A stretch of DNA of 64,000 bases from the NCBI GenBank assembly GCA_028280615.1, contig JANQLK010000052.1, positions 150,734 through 214,733 of the forward strand. The letters run 5' to 3'. The notes under the pieces were generated by a model, which saw only the letters and a list, made by a program, of their open reading frames with translations, was not told the origin of the DNA and did not search any database. This DNA is from Woeseiaceae bacterium. GTDB taxonomy: Bacteria; Pseudomonadota; Gammaproteobacteria; Steroidobacterales; Woeseiaceae. Position numbers and translations under genes: made by a program. Numbering within the stretch: position 1 is the stretch's first letter; every line of letters begins with the position of its first letter. Of the stretch, positions 37,626 to 46,296 are shown piece by piece.

Positions 37626-38033
37626 CTAGTCGTCGCCCAGGTCGATCGCGCCCAGCACGAGCGTGTAGTAGCTGACGATGCCGATGACGTCTTCCTGTTC
37701 GACGACGGGCGCATGGCTGATGCCGAAGTTCTCGAACAGGCGGGCACAGAAGCGGATGCTCATGTCGGGCCGGACCGACAACACGGGCTTGGCCATGACC
37801 TCGAACGCGTTGACCCGCTCGGGCGCCCGGTCCTTGGCGATGACCTGCTTGGCGATGTCGGAAAACAGCACCATGCCGTACTCGTCGCTATCGTCTCGCT
37901 TGTTCACGATCAGGGACGTCGTCTTGGCCGACTTCATGATTCGCATCGCTTCCATGACGTCGATCGAGCCGTCGACCATCGTGACGTTGTCGCGCATGAC
38001 GTCGCGTACCTTGATCTTGTCGAGTTCCCTCAT
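37626..38033 (-). CDS. Two-CBS-domain protein
   Basis: A 135-residue protein made almost only of a CBS pair (about residues 8-65 and 78-132): VRDVMRDNVTMVDGSIDVMEAMRIMKSAKTTSLIV and FEVMAKPVLSVRPDMSIRFCARLFENFGISHAPVV. Such pairs bind adenosine nucleotides and gate enzymes or transporters. Its start overlaps the stop of the P-II-like gene (ATGA), so the two are translated together. It is last in a seven-gene operon with Ump-type antiporter genes, and probably senses energy charge for them. Confidence 0.88.
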   Translation of the reverse strand: MRELDKIKVRDVMRDNVTMVDGSIDVMEAMRIMKSAKTTSLIVNKRDDSDEYGMVLFSDIAKQVIAKDRAPERVNAFEVMAKPVLSVRPDMSIRFCARLFENFGISHAPVVEQEDVIGIVSYYTLVLGAIDLGDD

Positions 38034-38380
38034 AGCTGATCCTCCACAACCTCGCTCAGTTTCTCGGCCTGGCGTACGACGCCCAGCGCATCCTCAACAT
38101 CCACCTGCACGGCGATCCCGGTACCGGGCGTCGCATCGAACTCCCCGACCTCGGCGATGTGCTCCAGTATGCCGCGGCTCATGTGCTCTTCGACCAGCAA
38201 CAGTACGACGTCGCGCTGCGTGGTCAGGGTCAGACCGAGAAAACTCTCTTTCTTGTCGATTCCTTCCCCACGCGCGTTGTTGATGACCGTGCAGCCCGTG
38301 GCCCCGCGCTCCCGCGCTGCCTCGAGCACGTCGTCGGTCTTCGAGTCCTCCACGAATACGACCAGCAGTTTGAAATGCAT
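38030..38380 (-). CDS. P-II-like signalling protein
   Basis: A 116-residue ferredoxin-like fold protein of the P-II/GlnB superfamily: MHFKLLVVFVEDSKTDDVLEAARERGATGCTVI, a T-loop-like segment (NNARGEGIDKKESFLGLTL), and VVLLLVEEHMSRGILEHIAEVGEF. The T-loop lacks the Tyr that GlnD uridylylates in enteric GlnB, so covalent control of that type is unlikely; nucleotide or small-metabolite binding is expected. It follows the DUF1538 gene by 2 bases and overlaps the CBS gene, suggesting it binds and gates the membrane pair, as GlnK does with AmtB. Confidence 0.82.
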   Translation of the reverse strand: MHFKLLVVFVEDSKTDDVLEAARERGATGCTVINNARGEGIDKKESFLGLTLTTQRDVVLLLVEEHMSRGILEHIAEVGEFDATPGTGIAVQVDVEDALGVVRQAEKLSEVVEDQL

Positions 38381-38382
38381 TG

Positions 38383-39186
38383 TCAGTCCTCCGTTTTCTG
38401 TTGTTCCACGGCCCCGGCCTCGCGGCGACGTCCGCCGCGCCGGTCCATCAATACCGAGAGCTGCGCGTAGCCGAGTACGCTTATGATCGGAAACAGGCAC
38501 GCGAATGCGATGAGCCCGAAACCGTCGAGCAGCGGATCGCGGCCCTCGATGTTCTCCGCAAGCCCCAGGCCGAGCGCGGCAACAATCGGCACCGTGACGG
38601 TCGAGGTCGAGACGCCGCCCGAGTCGAATGCGAGCGGAACGATGAGGCGCGGCGCGACGGAGGTCTGCAAGACGACGACGACGTAGCCCGCCGCGATGTA
38701 CCAGTGCAGCGGCGTGCCCGTAACGATCCGGAAACAGCCCAGCGCGACGCCGAAGCCGACCCCCAGAGCGACCGCGACCCTCAATCCCCATACGCTGATC
38801 GCGCCGCCGGAGACCTCGGAGGCCTTGATCGCGACGGCGAGCAGAGCCGGTTCGGCGACGGTCGTGCCGAATGCAATGCAGAACGCGAACGCGTAAACGA
38901 CGAGAAAATCCTCCCAACCGACCTCGGCTGCGACCTGGTCGGCGATACTCGCCGTGGCGAGCTGCTCCGCCATGAGCCGGCCCAGCGGAAACAGGGCTTT
39001 CTCGAGGCCCAGCAGAAACAGGCCGAGCCCGGCCACGACCAGCGCGAAGCCAAGCATCATCCGGCTTAAGTTTGCGAGCTTCCGGCCGAGCACGAGGCGG
39101 TGGAACAGGATCAGGAAAGCGGCGATCGGCAGGACGTCGAGCGTCGTCGCGACGATCATCCGTACGGCTTCGATCATCAGGTCCAT
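38383..39186 (-). CDS. DUF1538 membrane protein (UmpB-like antiporter subunit)
   Basis: A 267-residue protein with about seven hydrophobic helices and the family motifs FGTTVAEPALLAVA and AFDSGGVSTSTVTVPIVAALGLGLA. Paired DUF1538 proteins (UmpA/UmpB of Halomonas) have been reported to form a Na+(Li+,K+)/H+ antiporter, from memory of the literature. The conserved acidic residues in AEPAL and FDSGG are candidates for ion binding. Its start overlaps the end of its upstream paralogue by 10 bases. A charged C-terminal tail (DRRGGRRREAG) lies after the last helix and could be a docking site for P-II or CBS. Confidence 0.85.
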   Translation of the reverse strand: MDLMIEAVRMIVATTLDVLPIAAFLILFHRLVLGRKLANLSRMMLGFALVVAGLGLFLLGLEKALFPLGRLMAEQLATASIADQVAAEVGWEDFLVVYAFAFCIAFGTTVAEPALLAVAIKASEVSGGAISVWGLRVAVALGVGFGVALGCFRIVTGTPLHWYIAAGYVVVVLQTSVAPRLIVPLAFDSGGVSTSTVTVPIVAALGLGLAENIEGRDPLLDGFGLIAFACLFPIISVLGYAQLSVLMDRRGGRRREAGAVEQQKTED

Positions 39187-39908
39187 GCGACCACCATGCC
39201 GTAGGTCATCACGAAGATCATCGGCGTGAGCGACGCGAATGCGATCAGGCCGAAGCCGTCGGTCATCGGATTCCTGCCGGACAGGGAGGATGACAGGCCG
39301 ATGCCGAGCGCGGCCACGAGCGGCACCGTGATCGTCGAGGTCGTGACACCGCCCGAATCGTAGGCGATGCCGATCGATTCGGGCGGTGCGAAAAAGGTGA
39401 TGATGATGACGAAAACGTAGCCGCTGACGATCATCACGGTGAGCGACCAGCCCGTCACGATTCGGACGACACCCAGCGTGAGCGCAACGCCGACCGACAG
39501 CGCCACGGTCAGCCTGAGGCCAAGCGCATACGCATCCTTGCCGTCGGCCGTGTTCTCGATGCTGCCGCTGCGTGCAACGGCATCGGCTGCTTCATCGGCG
39601 ACCGCGATCAGCGCCGGTTCGGCAATCGTCGTGCCGACGCCGAGCAGAAACGCGAAGCTCACGAGCCAGAAGACACTGCCGCGTCTCGCAAGCGCGGTGG
39701 CGAGCGCATCGCCGATCGGGAACAGCGCCAGTTCGAGACCGTAGACGAAGAACGTCAGCCCGATGACGACGAACGCGGCGCCTTCGACGAGGACGAACAA
39801 TTCGCTCGCCGGGCGCGCGAGGACGAACAGGTGAAACGCGAGAATGACGAGGACGACGGGCGCGAGATCCCTCAGCGAGCCCCGGATCATCTGCAGAAAC
39901 AGCTTCAT
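39177..39908 (-). CDS. DUF1538 membrane protein (UmpA-like antiporter subunit)
   Basis: A 243-residue paralogue of the neighbouring DUF1538 protein, with matching motifs GVGTTIAEPALIAVA and AYDSGGVTTSTITVPLVAALGIGLS and about seven helices. The two probably assemble as a heteromeric cation/proton antiporter. It follows rimK by 51 bases on the same strand. Short cytosolic ends distinguish it from its partner, which has the longer charged tail. Confidence 0.85.
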   Translation of the reverse strand: MKLFLQMIRGSLRDLAPVVLVILAFHLFVLARPASELFVLVEGAAFVVIGLTFFVYGLELALFPIGDALATALARRGSVFWLVSFAFLLGVGTTIAEPALIAVADEAADAVARSGSIENTADGKDAYALGLRLTVALSVGVALTLGVVRIVTGWSLTVMIVSGYVFVIIITFFAPPESIGIAYDSGGVTTSTITVPLVAALGIGLSSSLSGRNPMTDGFGLIAFASLTPMIFVMTYGMVVAWT

Positions 39909-39959
39909 TGCGGCTCCGTCGCCTCGTCCACGTCGCTTGACACCTCCTCGAGGCCGGCG

Positions 39960-40865
39960 CTATCCGCGGCCGCGGGTGCGTGTCCGGCCCTTCCTAGCGT
40001 TTTTCTCGATGAACGCGATGATCATACCGGCTACGTCCTTGCTGGTCGCATTCTCGATTCCCTCGAGGCCCGGGCTCGAGTTGACTTCCATGACGACGGG
40101 ACCGTGATTCGAGCGCAGGAGGTCAACGCCTGCGACGTTCAGGCCCATGACTCGCGCCGAGCGCACGGCGGTCGACCGCTCTTCCGGCGTGATCTTGATC
40201 AGGCTCGCCGAGCCGCCGCGATGCAGGTTCGACCGGAACTCGCCCTCCTTGCCCTGCCGCTTCATGGCCGCAACGACCTTGTCGCCGACGACGAAGCAGC
40301 GGATGTCGGCACCGCCGGCCTCGGAGATGAACTCCTGCACCATGACGTTAGCATTCAACCCCCGAAACGCCTCGATGACGCTCGATGCCGCCTTCTTGGT
40401 CTCGGCGAGCACGACCCCGACGCCCTGCGTGCCCTCCAGCAGCTTGATGACGACGGGCGCGCCGCCGGTCATCTGCAGGAGGTCGTCGGTGTCGTCGGCG
40501 TAGTTGGCGAAGCCCGTGACCGGCAGCCCGACGCCCTTGCGCGACAGGAGCTGCAGGGCACGCAGCTTGTCGCGCGATCGCGTGATCGCTACCGACTCGT
40601 TGACCGAGTATACGCCCATCATCTCGAACTGCCGGACCACGGCCGTACCGTAGAACGATACCGACGCGCCGATTCGCGGAATGACGGCGTCCACGCCGGT
40701 TATCGACTCGCCGCGCAGGTGAATGCTCGGGTTGTGGCTCGTGATGTTCATGTAGCAGCGCTTGTGGTTGATCACGAGCATCTCGTGACCGCGCTCCTCG
40801 CCGGCTTCGATGAGTCTCCGCGTGGAGTACAGTTCCCTGTTTGTGGACAGGACGGCGATCTTCAT
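39960..40865 (-). CDS. rimK: RimK-type alpha-L-glutamate ligase (ATP-grasp)
   Basis: A 301-residue ATP-grasp ligase that adds glutamate to a protein or peptide C-terminus; E. coli RimK acts on ribosomal protein S6. Seen are the N-terminal [18 protein letters not shown], the ATP-binding [18 protein letters not shown], the Mg2+ ligands in [13 protein letters not shown], and the arginine-rich end ([10 protein letters not shown]). In Pseudomonas the rimK operon also carries a RimB protease; here a RimB-type gene is two positions upstream, with an AspA/AstE-type hydrolase between. The target in this organism is unknown. Confidence 0.93.
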   Translation of the reverse strand: MKIAVLSTNRELYSTRRLIEAGEERGHEMLVINHKRCYMNITSHNPSIHLRGESITGVDAVIPRIGASVSFYGTAVVRQFEMMGVYSVNESVAITRSRDKLRALQLLSRKGVGLPVTGFANYADDTDDLLQMTGGAPVVIKLLEGTQGVGVVLAETKKAASSVIEAFRGLNANVMVQEFISEAGGADIRCFVVGDKVVAAMKRQGKEGEFRSNLHRGGSASLIKITPEERSTAVRSARVMGLNVAGVDLLRSNHGPVVMEVNSSPGLEGIENATSKDVAGMIIAFIEKNARKGRTRTRGRG

Positions 40866-40908
40866 TGTGGAAACTCCATGTTGTTCGGGATGCCGGGCGG
40901 TCGAAGGC

Positions 40909-41934
40909 TCAGGTCATGTTGACTGGGCTGTTGTGTTCCGAGGCGAACGTCTCGACCACGTCCTCGGCCGCGGGCAATTCTCTGAAGTAGCCGAGGTGAA
41001 ACAGCGCGTCTCCCTCGTGGGCGAGCGGCAGGTTGCTGCGACCGATCACGATTCCGTTGTTCGGCGCGATGATCTTTTCTTCGTCCTCACCGAGCGGATC
41101 GCTGATCGTCGCGAGCCTCTGGCCTTTCTCGACGCTGCTGCCCAGCGGTACCTTGCCCGTGACGATTCCGCTCGTGCTGGCGCGTACCCACTGCGTCGAG
41201 CGCGCAAGCACCGAGTCGGAGCTGGTGGCGCGTTTCGACGCCGGAAGCATGCCAATGTGGCGCATGACGTTGAGGATGCCGCGTATCCCGGCGCGTATGC
41301 CGGTCTCGTCGAAGCGCAGCGCCTCACCGGCCTCGTATATGAGTATCGGCAGGCCGCGCTCGGCCGCGCAGGCGCGCAGAGACCCGTCGAGAATGTTGGA
41401 ATTGATGACCACGGGCGCGCCGAATGCCTCGGCTATGTCGAAGGTCGGCGCGTGATCCAGGTTGGCGCGGATCTGCGGCAGGTTCGAGCGATTGACGGCG
41501 CCCGTATGCAGGTCGATGCCATAGTCGGCGCCGTTAACGATGTTTTTGATAAACAGGTTAGCAAGCCGCGCGGCGATCGAGCCTCGCGGGCTGCCAGGGA
41601 ACGAGCGGTTGAGGTCGCGGCGATCCGGCAGGTAGCGGGACTGGTCGAGGAATCCATGCACGTTGACGATCGGCACCGCAACCAGCGTTCCGCGAATCGA
41701 TTTCAGCGCCTTGCGCTTGAGCAGCCGTCGGATGACCTCGACACCGTTGAGTTCGTCGCCGTGCACGGCCGCCGACACGAACAAGGTCGGTCCGGCCTTG
41801 CGGCCGCAGATGACCTTGACCGGCATATGCAGCGACGTCGACGTGTACAGGTCCGCGACGGGCAGGTTCACGCTCACGCGCTGCCCCGGGTTCACGACCG
41901 TGTCGCCGATCTTGATTGGCGTATTCTTACTCAT
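40909..41934 (-). CDS. Succinylglutamate desuccinylase/aspartoacylase family protein
   Basis: A 341-residue M14-like zinc hydrolase. The zinc site is visible in [14 protein letters not shown] (HxxE) with a later His in [12 protein letters not shown], and the catalytic Glu probably in [11 protein letters not shown]. The AspA/AstE fold continues with a C-terminal barrel-sandwich domain ([30 protein letters not shown]). It hydrolyses N-acyl amino acids, or by family analogy glutamyl/aspartyl amide bonds. Its start overlaps the stop of the RimB-type gene (ATGA). In a RimK context, removal of added glutamates is an attractive but unproven role. Confidence 0.87.
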   Translation of the reverse strand: MSKNTPIKIGDTVVNPGQRVSVNLPVADLYTSTSLHMPVKVICGRKAGPTLFVSAAVHGDELNGVEVIRRLLKRKALKSIRGTLVAVPIVNVHGFLDQSRYLPDRRDLNRSFPGSPRGSIAARLANLFIKNIVNGADYGIDLHTGAVNRSNLPQIRANLDHAPTFDIAEAFGAPVVINSNILDGSLRACAAERGLPILIYEAGEALRFDETGIRAGIRGILNVMRHIGMLPASKRATSSDSVLARSTQWVRASTSGIVTGKVPLGSSVEKGQRLATISDPLGEDEEKIIAPNNGIVIGRSNLPLAHEGDALFHLGYFRELPAAEDVVETFASEHNSPVNMT

Positions 41935-42377
41935 GGTTTTGCTTTACCGACGAGGTACGAACGCGCCGGATCCACGATAGCGCGGCTCTTGATTGCGGTC
42001 CTGCCGATGAGCATACGGAACAGCATATCGTCCCGCGCCGTGAGCGTGGCTTCGATCGGCCACTCGTGGCCGCCGAGTGAAAGCCGGGTCTCGATCACGT
42101 AGCGGTCCTCGGCGTGGCCGCCCGAGTCCTTGACCGTCCGGGTGTCGATCACGTCGGCGATGCAGGTCACGACGTGGTCGTCATCGTTCTGGGTCGGGTG
42201 CATCAGGAATTTCACGCGGTCCTTGCCATCCTCGACGAATGGCGTAACCTCGAACGCGTGCAGCGCGGACGTGCGTGCGCCCGTATCGACTTTCGCCTTG
42301 ATCCTGTCGATACCGAGGTCAGGCAACGATACCCATTCCCGCCAACCGAGGGACAGCTTCGACTTGCCGGCGTTCAT
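41931..42377 (-). CDS. rimB: RimB-type ATP-dependent zinc protease family protein
   Basis: A 148-residue protein of the small retropepsin-like 'ATP-dependent zinc protease' family found next to rimK. Motifs seen: LGWREWVSLPDLGIDRIKAK, then VDTGARTSALHA (the D-T-G aspartic-type loop), and IGRTAIKSRAIVDPARSYL at the end. The start at 42377 is chosen because AGGAG lies about 8 bases upstream and the family begins at the MNAGKSKLSLG region; the longer open frame to 42539 is unsupported and would overlap the sod operator. First gene of a seven-gene operon, divergent from sod. Confidence 0.88.
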   Translation of the reverse strand: MNAGKSKLSLGWREWVSLPDLGIDRIKAKVDTGARTSALHAFEVTPFVEDGKDRVKFLMHPTQNDDDHVVTCIADVIDTRTVKDSGGHAEDRYVIETRLSLGGHEWPIEATLTARDDMLFRMLIGRTAIKSRAIVDPARSYLVGKAKP

Positions 42378-42524
42378 GGCGTTGGACTCCTGAGCATGAT
42401 GACACCCGAGTGCGGCAAGCATTCTTACACAAATCCCCACAGCGCAGGTACGGCGGCACGAGACTCGGCTCGCCGCTTGCCGGCTGTCTCCCGCGCACGC
42501 AACGAATGTGACCATAACGCGAAG

Positions 42525-42540
42525 GTTGCGATAACGCAAC
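42525..42540. promoter_or_regulatory. GTTGCG-ataa-CGCAAC palindrome upstream of sod
   Basis: Six-base arms with a 4-base spacer; it differs by one base from the dps-upstream palindrome GTTGCGATATCGCAAC at 56934-56949. A TTGCGA hexamer inside it and TACCAT 17 bases later could form a sigma70-like promoter, so binding here would control sod. Confidence 0.65.
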
Positions 42541-42668
42541 TATCCTGATACCATTTGGAACCAATACTGACGGATCGCGACTACGCTCAGCTGTGCACCG
42601 CGATCGAGACGGTGCGCACAGCCGACTCACGCGTCAGCCAACCAATCACCAGCTCAGGGAGACTCGCA

Positions 42669-43283
42669 ATGCCGGTAGCTCAATCGCTATTGCCTTATGA
42701 ATACGACGCGCTCGAACCGCACATCTCAAAGCGAACGATGGAGTTCCACTACGACAAGCACCATCGATCCTACGTCGACAAGCTCAACGCCCTGATCGAG
42801 GGCACGGATTATGACGATCTTTCACTCGAGCAGGTTATCGACAAGGCGCGGCTCGAGGGCGACACGGCCATCCTCAACAACGCGCTGCAGGCCTGGAATC
42901 ACGGCTTTCTGTGGCAGAGCATGTCGCCGGGCGGCAGCGACCGGCCGGAGGGTACGATCATGAACATGATCGAATCCGATTTCGGCAGCCTCGACGGCTT
43001 CTTCGAGCGTTTCACGAAGGTTGCACTGGAACAGTTCGGAAGCGGCTGGGCGTGGCTCGTGCTTGACGCCGGCAAGCTTCGTGTCATCCGAACCGGCAAT
43101 GCCGAATCGCCGGTAGGGACGCACCAGATTCCGCTGCTGACGCTCGACGTCTGGGAGCACGCCTATTACCTCGACTACCAGAACGAGCGCAAGCGCTACG
43201 TCGAGACCTTCCTCACGAAGCTCGTCAACTGGGATTTCGCGGCGGCCCTCATGAAGGCCGCAGACCAGCCAAAAGCGGCCTAG
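42669..43283 (+). CDS. sodB: Superoxide dismutase, Fe-type
   Basis: A 204-residue Fe/Mn superoxide dismutase, converting superoxide to O2 and H2O2. Metal ligands: His in EFHYDKHH, His in WNHGF, Asp and His in LDVWEHAYY. A Gln four residues before the second ligand (LQAWNHGF) is the Fe-SOD pattern. The start at 42669 (AGGGAG 8 bases upstream) is chosen because the protein then begins at the usual LPYEYDALEPHIS; the in-frame ATG at 42555 would add a segment that does not fit the family. It converges on the oxidoreductase: the two genes share the bases CTAG as overlapping stops. Confidence 0.95.
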   Translation: MPVAQSLLPYEYDALEPHISKRTMEFHYDKHHRSYVDKLNALIEGTDYDDLSLEQVIDKARLEGDTAILNNALQAWNHGFLWQSMSPGGSDRPEGTIMNMIESDFGSLDGFFERFTKVALEQFGSGWAWLVLDAGKLRVIRTGNAESPVGTHQIPLLTLDVWEHAYYLDYQNERKRYVETFLTKLVNWDFAAALMKAADQPKAA

Positions 43284-44317
43284 CCGTCCGGCGTGACGCC
43301 GAGGCGTTCGTGCATCAGCGGGCTCGTCGTCGTGTACTGCAGCCGCGCTTTCTTGTCGGGTTCGAGATGTTCCTTCGCGGCGAACGCGGCGAGCGCCGCC
43401 TCGTGGAAGCCGGAAAGAATCAGCTTCTTCTTCCCCGGATAAAAATTGATGTCGCCGATCGCATAAACGCCCGGAATGTTGGTCTCGAAACGCTCCGTAT
43501 CCACGTTGACGGTCTTGCGATTGAGGTCCAGCGACCAGTCGGCGATCGGCCCGAGCTTCGGCGCGAGTCCCCAGAAAACGAGCACCGAGTCGCAATCCAC
43601 TCCGACGACTTCGCCGTCGAGCGTCTTTATCTCGAGACCGCTCAACCGTCCATCCGTCTCGCGGTAGGCGGTCGCCTTGCCGAAAACCTCCGTAACCTTG
43701 CCAGCGCTTGCCAGCGCCTTCATCTGTTCGACGGTTGCGGGCGCCGCCCGGTACTCCGTGCGTCGGTGCACGAGCGTGATTGAGTCGACGACAGGTGCGA
43801 GCGCAACGACCCAGTCGAGCGCGGAGTCTCCGCCGCCGAGTATCGCGACTGACTGGCCTTCGAACTTCTTAGGATCGCGAACCTTGTAGTGCAGGCTCTC
43901 GCCTTCGTGCACCTCGATGCCGTCGAGCCGCATGCGGCGCGGCTGGAAGGAGCCGACGCCGCCGGCGATGAAAACCGTTCTGGCCCGAAACCGCGTGCCG
44001 GCGCTGGTCTCGACGTCGAAACCACCGTCGACCGGTTCGAGCGTCCGTACTTCCTCGCCGAGGTACAGTTCCGGCTCGAACGGTGCGATCTGCCGCATGA
44101 GGTTGTCGATCAATCCCTGCGCCGATATTTCGGGAATGCCCGGGATATCGTAGATCGGCTTGTCCGGATACAGCTCGGCGCACTGGCCGCCGACCACGCG
44201 CATGCTGTCCACGACATGCGCACGGATGCCGAGCAACCCCAGTTCGAACACCTGAAACAGGCCGCAAGGTCCCGCGCCGACGATCAGCGCGTCGGCCTCA
44301 ATCGTTGAATCTGCCAT
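43280..44317 (-). CDS. Thioredoxin-reductase-like ferredoxin/flavodoxin-NADP+ reductase
   Basis: A 345-residue FAD/NAD(P) oxidoreductase of the TrxR-like FNR type (YumC-like). The N-terminal FAD motif ALIVGAGPCGLFQVFELG, GGQCAELYPDKPIYDIPG, a second dinucleotide motif AILGGGDSALDWVVAL and GVYAIGDINFYPGKKKL are all present. The CxxC redox pair of thioredoxin reductase is absent, which distinguishes FNR. The start at 44317 avoids an unconserved 29-residue extension. It passes electrons between NADPH and ferredoxin/flavodoxin, and lies tail-to-tail with sod, consistent with redox-stress function. Confidence 0.9.
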   Translation of the reverse strand: MADSTIEADALIVGAGPCGLFQVFELGLLGIRAHVVDSMRVVGGQCAELYPDKPIYDIPGIPEISAQGLIDNLMRQIAPFEPELYLGEEVRTLEPVDGGFDVETSAGTRFRARTVFIAGGVGSFQPRRMRLDGIEVHEGESLHYKVRDPKKFEGQSVAILGGGDSALDWVVALAPVVDSITLVHRRTEYRAAPATVEQMKALASAGKVTEVFGKATAYRETDGRLSGLEIKTLDGEVVGVDCDSVLVFWGLAPKLGPIADWSLDLNRKTVNVDTERFETNIPGVYAIGDINFYPGKKKLILSGFHEAALAAFAAKEHLEPDKKARLQYTTTSPLMHERLGVTPDG

Positions 44318-44479
44318 GCCGCCATTGTACGGGTCGACGGCGAATCCTGCTCGTCCGGCCGCCATCGACGACGTTTCTCCGACGCCGTACTGTCGGTCTG
44401 CCACGAGTCCGGCCCCCGGCAGGAGGTCGCGCCACGGTACCGGTCGCAGCCAGATACACGCCGTGACAAATTTGCCGTT

Positions 44480-44507
44480 TAACTATACAGAACGTTCTGT
44501 ATAGTTA
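44480..44507. promoter_or_regulatory. 28-bp perfect palindrome, TetR operator
   Basis: Two 14-base arms (first arm TAACTATACAGAAC) form a perfect inverted repeat with no spacer, ending 6 bases before the TetR start codon. Operators of this size bind two TetR dimers or one dimer tightly; repression of the tetR-efflux operon is the simple reading. Confidence 0.85.
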
Positions 44508-44513
44508 CGGCCC

Positions 44514-45095
44514 ATGGGAAGACATCCGGCAGCCCGGCAGAAGGTCATCGACGCCTCGCGACGAATCGTCATGGAGCGCGGTGCCGGCTGCCTGACGTTC
44601 GACGAGATCGCGCAGGTGTCGGGCGTGACCCGCGGCGGTATCACCTACCATTTTCCGACCAAGCAGGCCCTGCTTCGTGCGCTCGTACACCAGGACATCG
44701 CACAGTGGAAAGCGGTCGAGTCGGAGCTCAAGCCCGACGATCAATCGCCCGAGACCGCGGAACTACTTGCCTTTCTGAGGGCTCATACCCACGAAGATCC
44801 CGACCGGCGGCGGTTCGTCACGGGCATGCTCGGCGCCGCGACGCTCGATCCGCCGATTCTCGACCCGGCCCGGCAGTTCGAACGAGAGCGGTTCGAGGGC
44901 ATCGAATGGAACGACCGCACGATACGGCTGCAGCTGCTGCGCATGGCGGCGATGGGCCTTTTCTGGGCCGACCTGTTCGGCTGTCCCGAAATCGAAGCGG
45001 ACGTGCGCGACCGCCTAGTCTCGACGCTCGAGGCGTTGGCGCTCGAATGGTCCGCCGATGGAGCCGTCAACGAACATCGATCGAAGGAAGACTGA
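44514..45095 (+). CDS. TetR-family transcriptional repressor of the efflux operon
   Basis: A 193-residue regulator. The N-terminal helix-turn-helix spans about residues 10-48 (AARQKVIDASRRIVMERGAG, FDEIAQVSGVTRGGITYHFPTKQALL); the C-terminal helical ligand pocket is unconserved, as usual. It heads the operon with MFP, RND and outer-membrane genes and has a 28-bp palindrome just before its start, so it most likely represses the operon until an inducer binds. Confidence 0.93.
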   Translation: MGRHPAARQKVIDASRRIVMERGAGCLTFDEIAQVSGVTRGGITYHFPTKQALLRALVHQDIAQWKAVESELKPDDQSPETAELLAFLRAHTHEDPDRRRFVTGMLGAATLDPPILDPARQFERERFEGIEWNDRTIRLQLLRMAAMGLFWADLFGCPEIEADVRDRLVSTLEALALEWSADGAVNEHRSKED

Positions 45096-45096
45096 C

Positions 45097-46293
45097 TTGA
45101 ACCGAATTCGACTGCGCCGGCCGCTGCCGGCCGTTCTGACTCTCTCCCTCGCCGCCATGGCGACCGGCGTGACGGCCTGCGGTTCCGGTGGCGGCGGCGG
45201 CGCACCGCCGCCTGCCGGCGTGGGCGTCGCCGAAGTGGTCGTACGCAACGTCACCGAATGGGACGAGTTCACTGGCCGGCTGAGAGCCGTCAATACCGTC
45301 GAACTCCAGCCGCGGATCACGGGCTACCTCGACGCCGTGCACTTCGACGAAGGTGCTATCGTCAGCGAAGGCGACCTGCTGTTCACGATTGACGACCGCG
45401 AGTACCGGGCGACGGTCGAATCTCAGCGTGCAGACGTGCAGCGCGCGGAGACCCGGGTAGTGCTCGCCGAGCAGGATCTTGAGCGTTCCGAACGACTCGC
45501 GGAGGCGCGCGCCGTGTCGGTCGAGGAACTCGAACAGCGCCGCGGCGAGCTCAAGCAGGCGAGGGCCGATCTGCTTGCCGCCAGGGCATCGCTGGACGCC
45601 GCCGAACTGAACCTCGAGTTTACGCGTGTGACCGCGCCGATCGACGGCCGCGTGGGTGAGGCACTCGTGCGGTCGGGCAACCTGGTTTCACCGGCCAACA
45701 CGGTACTGACGACCATCGTCTCCATCGACCCGATCCATGTCGTGTTCGAAGGCGACGAACGCATCTACTTGAAGTACCAGGCGCAGGCCCGCTCGGGTAC
45801 GCGGCCGAGTTCGCGAGACGTACAGAACCCCGTGCAGATCGGGCTTGCCTCCGACGCCGACTTTCCGTTCCACGGGAGAATGGATTTCGTCGACAACCAG
45901 ATCGATCCCGCGACCGGGACCATTCGCGGCCGGGCGCTGATCGACAATCCCGACGGCTACCTGATTCCGGGGCTGTTCGCGCGGGTGCGGCTGCTCGGCA
46001 GCGGCGAGTACGAGGCCCTGCTGATTCACGAAGCCGCCGTCATGAACGACCAGGACCGGAAGTTCGTGTACGTCGTCAATGACGAAGGTCAGGCCGTTCG
46101 CCGCGACATCGTCCTGGGGCGCGAAGTCGACGGGCTGAGGATCGTCACCGATGGCCTGTCGGCCGGCGAGCGCATCGTCGTCAACGGCGTGCGCAAGATC
46201 TTCTTTTCGGGTGCGCCGGTCGCGCCCACCATCGTGCCGATGGCGGATCCGATGCAGACTGCCGCTGCAGGCCCGGCGCGGGAGGGCGGCTAG
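45097..46293 (+). CDS. RND efflux periplasmic adaptor (MFP), lipoprotein
   Basis: A 398-residue AcrA/MexA-type membrane-fusion protein. The TTG at 45097 is chosen because GAAGGAAG lies about 6 bases upstream and it opens a lipoprotein signal (LTLSLAAMATGVTACGSG, lipid Cys about residue 28); an ATG at 45058 would overlap tetR. Expected parts are present: beta-barrel start FTGRLRAVNTVELQPRITGYLDAVHFDEGAIVSEGDLLF (lipoyl half), a coiled-coil hairpin (AEQDLERSERLAEARAVSVEELEQRR), second lipoyl half (APIDGRVGEALVRSGNLV). It bridges the pump and the outer-membrane channel. Confidence 0.93.
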   Translation: MNRIRLRRPLPAVLTLSLAAMATGVTACGSGGGGGAPPPAGVGVAEVVVRNVTEWDEFTGRLRAVNTVELQPRITGYLDAVHFDEGAIVSEGDLLFTIDDREYRATVESQRADVQRAETRVVLAEQDLERSERLAEARAVSVEELEQRRGELKQARADLLAARASLDAAELNLEFTRVTAPIDGRVGEALVRSGNLVSPANTVLTTIVSIDPIHVVFEGDERIYLKYQAQARSGTRPSSRDVQNPVQIGLASDADFPFHGRMDFVDNQIDPATGTIRGRALIDNPDGYLIPGLFARVRLLGSGEYEALLIHEAAVMNDQDRKFVYVVNDEGQAVRRDIVLGREVDGLRIVTDGLSAGERIVVNGVRKIFFSGAPVAPTIVPMADPMQTAAAGPAREGG

Positions 46294-46296
46294 GCC

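Noticed and set aside
38381..38917. N-terminal extension of the P-II-like gene
   Set aside because: Overlaps the DUF1538 gene in another frame; the P-II fold begins at MHFKLLVVF (38380).
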